Origin: an uncultured Paracoccus sp.
GTDB taxonomy: Bacteria > Pseudomonadota > Alphaproteobacteria > Rhodobacterales > Rhodobacteraceae
Direction: 5' to 3'
DNA: 58,620 nt
Assembly: GCA_934533075.1 (NCBI GenBank)
Contig: CAKTBJ010000017.1
Coordinates: forward strand, 1 to 58,620
Shown: positions 1 to 7,885 of the stretch, in pieces
Position numbering within the stretch: the stretch's first letter is position 1
How the letters are laid out: every line of letters starts with the position of its first letter
The notes under the pieces: generated by a model
Told to the model about the DNA's origin: nothing
The model's database searches: none
The model's input: only the letters and a program-made list of their open reading frames with translations
Translations under genes and position numbers: made by a program

Positions 1-35
1 TTCTTGCGCGCCCGCGCCGTTATAGAAGGCCCGCC

Positions 36-1403
36 ATGAGCATCGCGAACCCGCCCGACCTGCGCCCCGACCTTGCCTGCAGCCAGATCCCCGATCTGCG
101 CCGCCCCGGCCAGCCGACCATCGGCATGGTCTCGCTGGGCTGCCCCAAGGCCCTGGTGGACAGCGAGCGCATCCTGACCCGGCTGCGGGCCGAGGGCTAT
201 GCGATCAGCCCCGACTATTCCGGCGCCGATGCGGTGATCGTGAACACCTGTGGATTCCTCGACAGCGCCAAGGCCGAGAGCCTCGACGCCATCGGTGAGG
301 CGCTGACGGAAAACGGCCGGGTGATCGTCACCGGCTGCCTCGGCGCCGAGCCGGATTTCATCACCGGCACCCATCCGCGCGTGCTGGCCGTCACCGGCCC
401 GCATCAATACGAGCAGGTGCTGGATGCCGTCCATGCCGCCGTGCCGCCCAAGCCCGACCCGTTCGTGGACCTGCTGCCGGCCAGCGGCATCAAGCTGACC
501 CCGCGCCATTTCAGCTATCTGAAGATTTCCGAGGGCTGCAACCACCACTGCAAGTTCTGCATCATCCCCGACATGCGCGGGCGTCTGGTCAGCCGGCCTG
601 CGCATGCGGTGGTGCGCGAGGCCGAAAAGCTGGTCGCGGCCGGGGTGCGGGAACTGCTGGTGATCTCGCAGGATACCTCCGCCTATGGGCTGGACCGCAA
701 ATTCGCGACCGAGCGCGGGCATCGCGCGCATATCGTTGATCTGGCGCGGGATTTGGGGTCTTTGGGCGCCTGGGTGCGGCTGCATTACGTTTACCCCTAT
801 CCCTTCGTGCGCGACCTGATTCCGCTGATGGCCGAGGGGCTTGTGCTGCCCTATCTGGACATCCCCTTCCAGCACGCCCACCCCGACACCCTGCGCCGCA
901 TGGCCCGCCCGGCGGCGGCGGCCAAGACCCTGGACGAGATCGCCGCCTGGCGCGCGGTGTGCCCGGAAATCGCCCTTCGTTCGACCTTCATCGTCGGCTT
1001 TCCAGGCGAGACCGAGGCCGAGTTCCAGACCTTGCTGGACTGGCTGGACGAGGCACAACTGGACCGGGTTGGCTGTTTCCAATACGAAAACGTCAAGGGC
1101 GCGCGGGCCAACGACCTGCCCGGCCATATCCCCGATGAGGTCAAGCAGGACCGTTGGGACCGCTTCATGGAAAAGGCGCAGGCGATCAGCGCGGCCAAGC
1201 TGGCGGCGCGCATCGGCTCGCGCCAGCAGGTGATCGTGGATGCGGTGGACGAGGAGGGCGCCACCTGCCGCACCCGCTTCGACGCGCCGGAAATCGACGG
1301 CAACCTGTTCATCGACGAGGGCTTCGAGGCGCTGAAGCCGGGCGATCTGGTCGAAGTCACCGTGGACGAGGCGAGTGATTATGACCTTTGGGGAAGGTTG
1401 TGA
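36..1403 (+). CDS. rimO: Ribosomal protein S12 methylthiotransferase RimO
   Basis: Radical SAM enzyme that methylthiolates an aspartate of ribosomal protein S12 in the cytoplasm. The 455-residue protein has the family layout. An N-terminal UPF0004 domain carries cluster cysteines near residues 36, 72 and 101 ([27 protein letters not shown]). The radical SAM core has CNHHCKFC at about 168-175, and a C-terminal TRAM-like beta domain ends the protein. The MSLGCPK-type start of the family domain and the DSE motif favour RimO over MiaB. Length is normal. The ATG lies just after GTTATAGAAGG, so a -10-like TATAGA sits close to the start and the leader is probably short. The TGA stop overlaps the ATG of the next gene by one base, which couples this housekeeping gene to a restriction system; that arrangement is unusual and suggests insertion of the RM pair directly downstream. 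Confidence 0.96.
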   Translation: MSIANPPDLRPDLACSQIPDLRRPGQPTIGMVSLGCPKALVDSERILTRLRAEGYAISPDYSGADAVIVNTCGFLDSAKAESLDAIGEALTENGRVIVTGCLGAEPDFITGTHPRVLAVTGPHQYEQVLDAVHAAVPPKPDPFVDLLPASGIKLTPRHFSYLKISEGCNHHCKFCIIPDMRGRLVSRPAHAVVREAEKLVAAGVRELLVISQDTSAYGLDRKFATERGHRAHIVDLARDLGSLGAWVRLHYVYPYPFVRDLIPLMAEGLVLPYLDIPFQHAHPDTLRRMARPAAAAKTLDEIAAWRAVCPEIALRSTFIVGFPGETEAEFQTLLDWLDEAQLDRVGCFQYENVKGARANDLPGHIPDEVKQDRWDRFMEKAQAISAAKLAARIGSRQQVIVDAVDEEGATCRTRFDAPEIDGNLFIDEGFEALKPGDLVEVTVDEASDYDLWGRL

Positions 1404-1999
1404 TGTTGGCCGGACGGCTGCCCGACTTCGTGCGCGACCATTACGAGGTGCACGAATGGCGCCATGCCAGTGCCATCCTCGCGCAGGATTTTCCGCGAGA
1501 GTGGCAGGATATTCTGGATGTGCTGACTGCTTTCCGTCTGCGCCGCGAGTGGATTGAGGTTGGGGGCGGCAACAAGTCGCGCGTCTCGGCCTTCATCGAC
1601 GGGTTCCTGGATGGGCGCGGATGGAGCGAACGGCAGTTCCGCACCGGCATCATGGTCGATGACCTGATGAAGGAAAGCCCAACCCACAAGGTCGATTGCT
1701 TCAAGAACGGTATCGGGCTGGAAATCGAATGGAACAACAAGGATCCCTTCTATGACCGGGATCTGAACAACTTCCGCCTGCTGTTCGACCTGCGTGCGCT
1801 GTCCGTTGGCGTCATCATCACCCGCGCTGACGAGTTGCAGCAAATCTTTCGCCAGCTTGGGCGCGGCGCGTCCTATGGTGAATCGACCACGCATATGTCC
1901 AAGCTGCTGCCGCGAATTGAAGGTGGCGGCGGGGCGGGCTGCCCGTTATTGGTGTTCGGGATCACCAAGGCACTGTATGTCGAGGGGGACGGGGCATGA
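1403..1999 (+). CDS. BglII/BstYI-family type II restriction endonuclease
   Basis: Probable type II restriction endonuclease, 198 residues from ATG 1403. That start overlaps the rimO stop by one base and has GGGGAAGG 5-6 bases upstream; an in-frame TTG at 1388 is less likely. The core motif is a VD pair (Asp98), then eight residues, then LEIEWNNKDPF, giving Asp98, Glu107 and Glu109. BglII is known to use Asp84, Glu93 and Gln95 with the same D-x8-E-x-Q spacing, so here Gln is replaced by Glu. Downstream blocks (RDLNNFRLLFDL, GVIITRADEL, GRGASYGESTTHM) are typical of BglII/BstYI-like proteins. The target sequence cannot be read from the protein; a GATC-containing site is only a family-based guess. 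It overlaps the methyltransferase start by four bases, as expected for a co-transcribed restriction-modification pair. Confidence 0.85.
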   Translation: MLAGRLPDFVRDHYEVHEWRHASAILAQDFPREWQDILDVLTAFRLRREWIEVGGGNKSRVSAFIDGFLDGRGWSERQFRTGIMVDDLMKESPTHKVDCFKNGIGLEIEWNNKDPFYDRDLNNFRLLFDLRALSVGVIITRADELQQIFRQLGRGASYGESTTHMSKLLPRIEGGGGAGCPLLVFGITKALYVEGDGA

Positions 2000-2640
2000 G
2001 CAAGGCGGCGGACGACCTGCTTGAGGTGGCTGGCAGCGCCCGGTTCGGCACCATTCTGGCCGATCCTCCTTGGCAGTTCCAGAACCGCACCGGCAAGATG
2101 GCACCCGAGCACAAGCGCCTGTCCCGCTATCCGACGATGGGGCTGGACGAGATTTGCGACCTGCCGGTCGAGGCCATCGCCGCATCGCGCGCGCATCTGT
2201 ATCTATGGGTGCCCAATGCCCTGCTTCCCGATGGGTTGAAGGTCATGGAGCATTGGGGCTTCAAATACAAAAGCAATCTGATCTGGTATAAGGTGCGTAA
2301 GGACGGCGGGCCTGACCGGCGCGGGGTGGGTTTCTATTTCCGCAACGTGACCGAAATCCTGCTGTTCGGGGTGCGTGGCAAGGATGTGCGCACGCTCGCC
2401 CCCGGCCGTTCGCAGGAGAATATCCTCGCCACCCAGAAGCGTGAGCATAGCCGCAAGCCTGACGAGCAGTATGACCTGATCGAAGCCTGTAGCTGGGGGC
2501 CGCGGCTGGAGATGTTCGCGCGCGGGCCGCGCAAGGGTTGGACGGTCTGGGGAAATCAGGCCGAAGATTATGCGCCGGACTGGCCGACCTATGCCAATCA
2601 CTCGCAAGCCAATGTGGTGCCGCTGCGCAACAAGCGGTGA
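1996..2640 (+). CDS. MT-A70-family DNA adenine-N6 methyltransferase (RM partner)
   Basis: S-adenosylmethionine-dependent methyltransferase of the MT-A70 superfamily, 214 residues. It should protect the host genome against the nuclease encoded immediately upstream. The catalytic DPPW motif is at residues 23-26 (ILADPPWQF). Further family features are the HLYLWVPNALL segment, WGFKYKSNLIWYK, EILLFGVRG and the late EMFARGPRKGWTVWGNQ motif. DPPW indicates amino methylation, most likely of adenine; BglII's own modification enzyme is a cytosine-N4 type, so the pairing differs from that textbook system. The start ATG sits in ATGA overlapping the endonuclease stop. Nuclease first and methylase second is potentially risky for establishment in a new host, yet no controller-protein gene is visible. 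Confidence 0.9.
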   Translation: MSKAADDLLEVAGSARFGTILADPPWQFQNRTGKMAPEHKRLSRYPTMGLDEICDLPVEAIAASRAHLYLWVPNALLPDGLKVMEHWGFKYKSNLIWYKVRKDGGPDRRGVGFYFRNVTEILLFGVRGKDVRTLAPGRSQENILATQKREHSRKPDEQYDLIEACSWGPRLEMFARGPRKGWTVWGNQAEDYAPDWPTYANHSQANVVPLRNKR

Positions 2641-2647
2641 GTCGCGC

Positions 2648-3517
2648 ATGACGCTCTCGCTGAAATGGAACCCCCAAGGCGCCCCGCGCAAGCCCGAGAT
2701 CGTCGGCATCGGCGCGCAGAAGGCCGGCACAAGCTGGCTGTCGCATATGCTGGGCCAGCATTCCGGCGTCTGGGGAACGCCGCTGAAGGAGGTGCATTTC
2801 TTCAACCACCGCTTCATCGCGGCGCATCGCTACTGGATCAGCTGGCATTACCGCCAGAAGCCGGTGGAAATCCGCGCCCGCTTCCAGCGCCGGGCCGAGG
2901 TGCTGCCGGCGGTCATGGACGATTATCTGCGCAGCATCTGCGCCGGGGCGCAGATGTATTCCAACCACTGGTACAAGCAGGTTTTCGCCCCCGCGCCCGA
3001 AGGGACGAAGCCGATGGAGGTGACGCCGGAATACTCCGCCCTGCCGGCCGAGGGGGTGGATTTCGTCGCCCGCTTCCTGCCCAGGGCGCGCTTCATCTAT
3101 CTGGTGCGCGACCCGGTGGACCGGGCGGTCAGCCAGCTTCGCATGAACCTGCTGCGCGAGCGCCGCCGCCCCGACAGCCCCGCCGCCTGGGCCGGAGAGA
3201 TCGCCACCCCCGTGCTGGCCGAGCGCGGCGACTATGCCACCTATATCCCTCGCTGGCAGGCGCGGCTGGGGGATCGGCTGCTGGTCCTGCCCTATGGCGA
3301 CATCGCCCGCGACCCGCTGGCGCTGATGCGGCGGATCGAGGGGTTTCTGGACCTGCCGCCGGCGGACTATGCCGATCTGGGCCTGCGGGTCTTCGCCACC
3401 CCGGACGGGATCGCCGTGCCCGACCCCGCCCGCGCGGCGCTGCGCGAGCGGCTGGCGGGGCAATACGACTATCTGCGCGATGCCTTCGGCGAGGATTTTC
3501 TGGCGGCGACCGCCTGA
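2648..3517 (+). CDS. Sulfotransferase family protein
   Basis: Probable PAPS-dependent sulfotransferase, 289 residues from ATG 2648, which lies 7 bases after the methyltransferase stop. The N-terminal 5'-phosphosulfate loop is GIGAQKAGTSWLSHML (about residues 20-35), followed by KEVHFFNHRF. The 3'-phosphate-binding motif RFIYLVRDPVDRAVSQ lies near the middle. These two motifs define the NST/heparan-type Sulfotransfer family found in many bacteria; the acceptor substrate cannot be predicted. A further in-frame upstream start at 2570 would run inside the methyltransferase and is less likely. The gene is probably transcribed with the genes before it. Some bacteria of this group sulfate lipids, glycans or small metabolites; no neighbouring gene indicates which applies here. 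Confidence 0.87.
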   Translation: MTLSLKWNPQGAPRKPEIVGIGAQKAGTSWLSHMLGQHSGVWGTPLKEVHFFNHRFIAAHRYWISWHYRQKPVEIRARFQRRAEVLPAVMDDYLRSICAGAQMYSNHWYKQVFAPAPEGTKPMEVTPEYSALPAEGVDFVARFLPRARFIYLVRDPVDRAVSQLRMNLLRERRRPDSPAAWAGEIATPVLAERGDYATYIPRWQARLGDRLLVLPYGDIARDPLALMRRIEGFLDLPPADYADLGLRVFATPDGIAVPDPARAALRERLAGQYDYLRDAFGEDFLAATA

Positions 3518-3593
3518 GCCGCGCAACCGGCTGGCCTTGGCGCGCGCATTCGGCTAAACCCCCCGCCAAACCTGCATTCACATGAGGCCCCCA

Positions 3594-5249
3594 ATGGCGT
3601 CCTATCAGTTCGTCTATTTCATGGACGGCGTGTCCAAGACCTATGCCGGCGGCAAGAAGGTCTTTGAAAACATCCGCCTGAACTTCCTGCCCGGCGTCAA
3701 GATCGGCGTCGTCGGCGTCAACGGCGCCGGTAAATCGTCGCTGCTGCGCATCATGGCCGGCCTCGACAAGGACTTCACCGGCGAGGCCTGGGCCGCCAAG
3801 GGCGCCACCGTCGGCTATCTGCCGCAGGAGCCGGACCTCGATCCCGCCCTGACCGTGCGCGGCAACGTCATGGAGGGGGTCAAGGCCAAGCAGGCCAAGC
3901 TGGACCGCTATAACGAGCTGGCGATGAACTATTCCGACGAGACCGCCGACGAGATGGCGCGGCTTCAGGACGAGATCGACGCCGAAAACCTGTGGGATCT
4001 GGACAGCCAGGTGGACGTGGCGATGGAGGCCCTGCGCTGCCCGCCCGACGATGCGCAGGTCGATACGCTCTCGGGCGGGGAAAAGCGGCGGGTGGCCCTG
4101 TGCAAGCTGCTGCTGGAAGCCCCCGACATGCTGCTGCTGGACGAACCGACCAACCACCTGGACGCGGAAACCATCGCCTGGCTGCAAAAGCACCTGATCG
4201 AATACAAGGGCACGATCCTGATCGTCACCCATGACCGCTATTTCCTCGACGACATCACCGGCTGGATTCTGGAACTGGATCGCGGGCGGGGGATCCCCTA
4301 CGAGGGCAATTACTCCGCCTGGCTGGAGCAGAAGGCCAAGCGGCTGGAGCAGGAGGCCCGCGAGGACAAGGCCCGGCAAAAGCAGCTGGAGCGCGAACTG
4401 GACTGGATCCGCGCCGGCGCCAAGGCCCGGCAGGCCAAGCAGAAGGCCCGGATCAACGCCTATAACGAACTGGCCGGCCAGTCCGAGCGGGAAAAGATCA
4501 GCCGCGCCCAGATCGTCATCCCCAACGGCCCGCGCCTCGGCGGCAAGGTGATCGAGGTGAACGGCCTGAAGAAGGCGATGGGCGACAAGCTGCTGGTCGA
4601 GGATCTTTCGTTTTCCCTGCCGCCGGGCGGCATCGTGGGCGTGATCGGCCCGAACGGCGCCGGCAAGACGACGCTGTTTCGCATGCTGACCGGGCAGGAG
4701 CAGCCCGATGCCGGCGAGGTCAGCTATGGCGACACGGTGAAGCTGGCCTATGTCGACCAGTCGCGCGACGCCCTGTCGCCCAACAACACCGTGTGGGAGG
4801 AAATCTCCGGCGGGGCGGAACTGATCGACCTGGGCGATGCGCAGGTGAATTCCCGCGCCTATTGCGGCAGCTTCAACTTCAAGGGCGGCGACCAGCAGAA
4901 GAAGGTGGGGCTGCTTTCGGGCGGCGAGCGCAACCGCGTCCACATGGCCAAGCTGCTGAAGGAAGGCGGCAACGTGCTGCTGCTGGACGAACCGACCAAC
5001 GACCTCGACGTGGAGACCTTGCAGGCGCTGGAGGCCGCGCTGGAGGACTTCGCCGGCTGCGCGGTGATCATCTCGCATGACCGCTTCTTCCTGGACCGTC
5101 TTTGCACCCATATCCTCGCCTTCGAGGGCGACGCGCATGTGGAATGGTTCGAGGGCAACTTCGAGGCCTACGAGGAGGACAAGGTGCGCCGCCTCGGCCC
5201 CGACAGCATCGAGCCGAAGCGGGTGAAATACAAGAAATTCACCCGCTGA
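3594..5249 (+). CDS. ettA: Energy-dependent translational throttle protein EttA
   Basis: ABC-F family ATPase that binds the ribosomal E site and gates entry into elongation according to ATP/ADP ratio. The 551-residue protein contains two ABC cassettes. The first has Walker [10 protein letters not shown], signature LSGGEKRR and Walker [13 protein letters not shown] charged linker ([16 protein letters not shown]) follows, and the second has Walker [18 protein letters not shown] and [11 protein letters not shown]. There are no membrane segments. The family starts MASYQFVY, so ATG 3594 is chosen over the ATG 12 bases upstream. Its length matches EttA and is shorter than Uup, which carries a C-terminal coiled coil. 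It is expected to be a core cytoplasmic gene with its own promoter in the 76-base gap after the sulfotransferase. Confidence 0.95.
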   Translation: MASYQFVYFMDGVSKTYAGGKKVFENIRLNFLPGVKIGVVGVNGAGKSSLLRIMAGLDKDFTGEAWAAKGATVGYLPQEPDLDPALTVRGNVMEGVKAKQAKLDRYNELAMNYSDETADEMARLQDEIDAENLWDLDSQVDVAMEALRCPPDDAQVDTLSGGEKRRVALCKLLLEAPDMLLLDEPTNHLDAETIAWLQKHLIEYKGTILIVTHDRYFLDDITGWILELDRGRGIPYEGNYSAWLEQKAKRLEQEAREDKARQKQLERELDWIRAGAKARQAKQKARINAYNELAGQSEREKISRAQIVIPNGPRLGGKVIEVNGLKKAMGDKLLVEDLSFSLPPGGIVGVIGPNGAGKTTLFRMLTGQEQPDAGEVSYGDTVKLAYVDQSRDALSPNNTVWEEISGGAELIDLGDAQVNSRAYCGSFNFKGGDQQKKVGLLSGGERNRVHMAKLLKEGGNVLLLDEPTNDLDVETLQALEAALEDFAGCAVIISHDRFFLDRLCTHILAFEGDAHVEWFEGNFEAYEEDKVRRLGPDSIEPKRVKYKKFTR

Positions 5250-5263
5250 GGGGGAGAGGGGGA

Positions 5264-5303
5264 AGGGTTGCCCCCAGGGGCAACCCTGCGCTGCCGCCCG
5301 GCG
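5264..5303. repeat. GC-rich hairpin repeat, copy 1, possible ettA terminator
   Basis: An 11-base inverted repeat (AGGGTTGCCCC, 2-base spacer, GGGGCAACCCT; 5264-5287) is followed by the 15-mer GCGCTGCCGCCCGGC (5289-5303). The same hairpin-plus-tail layout recurs at 10189-10226, and the 15-mer tail also occurs at 5800, 12253 and, inverted, 18017. It lies 14 bases after the ettA stop, so it may act as a transcription terminator, although there is no clear T run. Confidence 0.7.
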
Positions 5304-5412
5304 GCGGGACAGGCGGTCCCTGCGGGGCCGCCTTTGGCTTGCGGCGGCGTGCTTGCTTGACCCCGCGCGCGCGCGCCGGCATCCTGATCGGGCCGCGAGG
5401 CCGCGAGGGATC

Positions 5413-5751
5413 ATGAGCCGCGAGACCGTCAACCGCATCTGTGCCGCCTTGCCGGGGGCCGAGTGCTCCGACCCCTGGGGCGGGGGGCATGACTGCTGGA
5501 AGGTGGGGGGCAAGATGTTCGCGGTGACGGCTGCGACCACCCCCACGGTCGCGGTCAAGACCGATGGGCCGGAGGTGGCCGAGATGCTGATCGAGGCCGG
5601 GATCGGGCAGCGTGCGGCCTATCTGCATCGCAGCTGGATCGCCCTGCCGCTGGACGGCGACGAGGACGAGCTGCGCCACCGCCTTCAGGCCAGCTATCGC
5701 ATCATCCGCAACGGTTTGCCGAAGAAGGTTCAGGCGGGCTTGCCGCAATGA
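5413..5751 (+). CDS. MmcQ/YjbR family protein
   Basis: Small cytoplasmic protein of the MmcQ/YjbR (double-wing DNA-binding-like) family, 112 residues. The family pattern is visible as an N-terminal MSRETVNRICAALPGAE helix, then the conserved DPWGGGHDCWKVGGKMFA turn. VAVKTDGPEVAEMLIEAG and the C-terminal SYRIIRNGLPKKVQ helix follow. ATG 5413 is preceded by GAGGGATC, a usable ribosome site, whereas the longer frame opening at 5353 adds only low-complexity sequence. The molecular role of the family is not established; members are often called predicted DNA-binding proteins. It is convergent with the outer-membrane protein gene and separated from it by a strong bidirectional terminator. Confidence 0.85.
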   Translation: MSRETVNRICAALPGAECSDPWGGGHDCWKVGGKMFAVTAATTPTVAVKTDGPEVAEMLIEAGIGQRAAYLHRSWIALPLDGDEDELRHRLQASYRIIRNGLPKKVQAGLPQ

Positions 5752-5821
5752 GGCGGGGGTCCGGCCGGAAAGAGGCCGCGCCCTCGCGGACGCAGCCCCG
5801 CGCTGCCGCCCGGCCATGAAA

Positions 5822-5845
5822 AAAGCGGCCCCGAGGGGCCGCTTT
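5822..5845 (-). terminator. Rho-independent terminator of the omp gene (bidirectional)
   Basis: An 11-base perfect inverted repeat (AAAGCGGCCCC / GGGGCCGCTTT) sits 24 bases beyond the stop of the minus-strand omp gene. Read on the minus strand it is followed by a run of six T (complement of 5819-5824). Read on the plus strand it ends in TTT after the YjbR-like gene, so it can serve both convergent genes. Confidence 0.85.
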
Positions 5846-5868
5846 CCGTCACAGGCCGAAAGGCCCGA

Positions 5869-6471
5869 TCAGAACCGCCACGAGGCACGGACCTGGAACA
5901 GGTCGGCGTCGAGGTCGGCGCCGCTGACATCGGCCACGTCATCCCATTTCTGGCGGGTGTATTCCGCGCCGACGGTGATCTTGTCGGTGACCTTGAAGTC
6001 GCCGCCAAGGCCATAGGTCATGCCGGTTTCCTTGATGTCGAGTCCGCCGACATCCGCCGACACGCGGGCGGCGCCCAGCGTCACATAGGGCATGAAGCGG
6101 CCCATGTCATAGCCGGCGCGGGCGCGCAGGCGGGTCAGGTCGCCCTTGTCGTCGGTCTCGTCCAGCTTGATGCGGTTATAGTCCAGCTCGCCGCCCAGCA
6201 CGAACTGGCCGAAGTTGTGGTTGTAACCGACATGCAGGCCGTAGGCGTCGAAGTCGCTGTCGACGCTGGCGGTCCCGTCGAACAGCTCGGCATTGCCCTG
6301 GCCGTATTGCAGACCGGCATAGAAGCCCGTCCAGCCCCCGGCCACAACAGGCGCCGGCTGGGTCACGACAACGGGGGTCTCGTCCACGACCGGCGGGGTA
6401 TAGCCCCCGGCGGTGGCGGCACCGGCGGCCAGCGTGGAGGTGGCGGCGGCAACGGCAATCGCGAATTTCAT
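5869..6471 (-). CDS. Outer-membrane beta-barrel protein (Omp25/porin-like, opacity family)
   Basis: Predicted small outer-membrane beta-barrel protein of 200 residues. It begins with a clear Sec signal peptide (MKFAIAVAAATSTLAAGAATA, cleavage after ATA). A short proline/valine-rich linker with repeated PVV follows, and then GWTGFYAGLQYGQG, the characteristic opening strand of Omp25/OmpA-like surface proteins. Alternating-hydrophobicity strands continue to a terminal RASWRF, with phenylalanine as last residue as expected for BAM recognition. The ribosome site AAGGAGAACCG lies 5-7 bases before the ATG. It is monocistronic, ending at a strong terminator. The family is usually abundant and structural, and no transport substrate can be inferred. 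Confidence 0.9.
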   Translation of the reverse strand: MKFAIAVAAATSTLAAGAATAGGYTPPVVDETPVVVTQPAPVVAGGWTGFYAGLQYGQGNAELFDGTASVDSDFDAYGLHVGYNHNFGQFVLGGELDYNRIKLDETDDKGDLTRLRARAGYDMGRFMPYVTLGAARVSADVGGLDIKETGMTYGLGGDFKVTDKITVGAEYTRQKWDDVADVSGADLDADLFQVRASWRF

Positions 6472-6508
6472 TTCGGTTCTCCTTGTTCAGGTTTCTGCCT
6501 CGGGGAAG

Positions 6509-6537
6509 AAGCTAGGCACCTGCGCCAAGGGGGCCAA
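6509..6537 (-). promoter_or_regulatory. Candidate sigma-70 promoter for the omp gene
   Basis: On the minus strand TTGGCC (6532-6537) and TAGCTT (6509-6514) are separated by 17 bases and lie about 40 bases upstream of the omp start codon. Spacing is ideal but both boxes are imperfect, so this is a weak prediction. Confidence 0.35.
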
Positions 6538-6828
6538 GGCGCGCGGCCGGGGCAGGGGGCGGGGCGTGCCCCTTGTGCAACCACGCCCGTGTGACATGCC
6601 GTGAGGCGGGGTCTGCCGGACCGGCAAAGCCGCTTCAATCGCAGGCGGTTATCCGGTCGCGCCGGCGGGAGCGCGGGAAATGGCCGATCCGGCAAGCCGA
6701 TGCCGATACGGGTTTTTCGCGTTTTTCCGCCTTGGGGGCAGGAACCTCGCGGCTTTCACCGGCCGCAGGATGCTGTATGGTCGGGAGCGATTGCCGAACC
6801 CGCTGGAATGCCACCGAAAGGAGCCGCC

Positions 6829-7467
6829 ATGCCCTCCCGCCGCCATATCCTCGGCCATGCCCTTGCCGGTGCGGCGGGCCTTGCCGCCGCCGCCCTGCCG
6901 GGGCCGGCAGCGGCGCAGAGCCGCGACAACCCGATGCCCGAGTCGCTGCGCAAGGCGCTGGAGCGCGATCCGACCGCCCCGGTCTTGGGCAATCCGCGGG
7001 GCGACGTGACGTTGACCGAGTTCTTCGACTACAATTGCGGCTTCTGCCGCAGGATGGTGCCGACGATCCAGCGGCTGATCGGCGCCGATCCGCAGCTGCG
7101 GGTGGTGTTCCGCGAATGGCCGGTATTCGGCGAGGGATCGGATTTCACGGCGCGGGCGGCACTGGCCTCGCTAGAGCAAGGGAAATACTGGCAGTTCCAC
7201 GCGGCGCTGATGGGGCTGCGCGGCACGGCGGACGAGGCGTCCACCCTGCGCGTGGCGCGCGAGGTCGGGCTGGACGAGGCCCGGCTGCGGCGCGACATGG
7301 ATTCGGCGCGGGTCGAGGACCATATCGCCGCCAGCTTCGCCCTGGGCGAGCATATGGGGCTGATGGGCACGCCCAGCTTCATCGCTGGCGACGAGGCGCT
7401 GTTCGGCCAGCAGACCCTTGCCGGCATGCAGGCGCTGGTGGCCCGTGCCCGCGTGACGCTGGGCTAA
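6829..7467 (+). CDS. DsbA-family periplasmic thiol-disulfide protein
   Basis: Secreted thioredoxin-fold oxidoreductase of the DsbA/BdbD type, 212 residues. The N terminus MPSRRHILGHAL with an alanine-rich hydrophobic stretch and AAAQS cleavage site looks like a twin-arginine or Sec signal. The active site is Cys70-Gly-Phe-Cys73 in FFDYNCGFCRRM. The cis-proline loop is GLMGTPSFI, followed by FIAGDEALFG. It probably introduces or isomerises disulfides in periplasmic proteins. The start ATG 6829 has GAAAGGAG about 6 bases upstream; the longer frame from 6601 has no matching family sequence. No DsbB partner is adjacent. The following intergenic region holds a GC-rich hairpin and a palindromic repeat. 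Confidence 0.92.
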   Translation: MPSRRHILGHALAGAAGLAAAALPGPAAAQSRDNPMPESLRKALERDPTAPVLGNPRGDVTLTEFFDYNCGFCRRMVPTIQRLIGADPQLRVVFREWPVFGEGSDFTARAALASLEQGKYWQFHAALMGLRGTADEASTLRVAREVGLDEARLRRDMDSARVEDHIAASFALGEHMGLMGTPSFIAGDEALFGQQTLAGMQALVARARVTLG

Positions 7468-7487
7468 GGGCGGGACGCCCCCGCCTT

Positions 7488-7513
7488 GCGCCCCGAAGCA
7501 GAGACCGGGGCGC
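7488..7513 (+). terminator. Possible terminator hairpin after the DsbA-like gene
   Basis: An 8-base perfect stem (GCGCCCCG / CGGGGCGC) with a 10-base loop lies 20 bases after the stop codon. There is no T run, so it may be only a processing or pausing hairpin. Confidence 0.4.
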
Positions 7514-7533
7514 GGTGGGGCGGGCATCGGCGC

Positions 7534-7595
7534 GGTGCGTGCAAACACGCAGCCTACACCCCGGCGGCCCCGTAGGGTGCGTGCTTGCACGCACC
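7534..7595. repeat. Paired palindromic repeat (GGTGCGTG family), copy 1
   Basis: Two inverted, near-palindromic units face each other. GGTGCGTGCAAACACGCAGC followed by CTAC is met, after about 15 bases, by GTAGG and GTGCGTGCTTGCACGCACC. The same design recurs at 24755-24846 with a longer spacer. A degenerate GCAGGGTGCCTGCATGCA follows at about 7653. It is intergenic and noncoding, resembling REP/BIME-type elements. Confidence 0.75.
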
Positions 7596-7678
7596 GTTAT
7601 CCCGGACGGCGCCGGATTGCGATCCTGTCCCGCCGGCCACGCTCGCGCCGCAGGGTGCCTGCATGCACTCTGTAACTG

Positions 7679-7873
7679 TCAGGCATCCTCAAAAAACCAC
7701 AGCAGGAAGATTGCAGGAAAAGGCGAGCCGAACAGGCTGACACGCATCCGTGCGAGCGGGCTTCGGTTGCGGGCGCGCGCCATGTCCGCCGGCAGCAGGA
7801 TGAGAAGCCAGATGGTCAGATACGTGGCGATACCAAGCGCGAGAACGGCGGCAATACCGGCCAGTATCTCCAT
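7679..7873 (-). CDS. Small two-segment membrane protein (hypothetical)
   Basis: A 64-residue predicted inner-membrane protein that I do not recognise. It has an N-terminal hydrophobic helix (about residues 3-28), a basic arginine-rich cytoplasmic-type loop (MARARNRSPLARMR) and a second hydrophobic segment near residues 46-61 (LFGSPFPAIFLLWFF). The gene starts only 12 bases after the acyl-CoA synthetase stop on the same strand, with GGACAGGGAC upstream as a weak ribosome site. It is therefore probably the last gene of a two-gene operon. The balanced topology and position argue for a real gene, but no homologue function can be named. Confidence 0.5.
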   Translation of the reverse strand: MEILAGIAAVLALGIATYLTIWLLILLPADMARARNRSPLARMRVSLFGSPFPAIFLLWFFEDA

Positions 7874-7885
7874 TATGTCCCTGTC

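Noticed and set aside
3129..5558. 809-codon minus-strand open frame
   Set aside because: Antisense to the sulfotransferase and ettA; low-complexity composition (Ala, Arg, Gly, Gln) with no domain.
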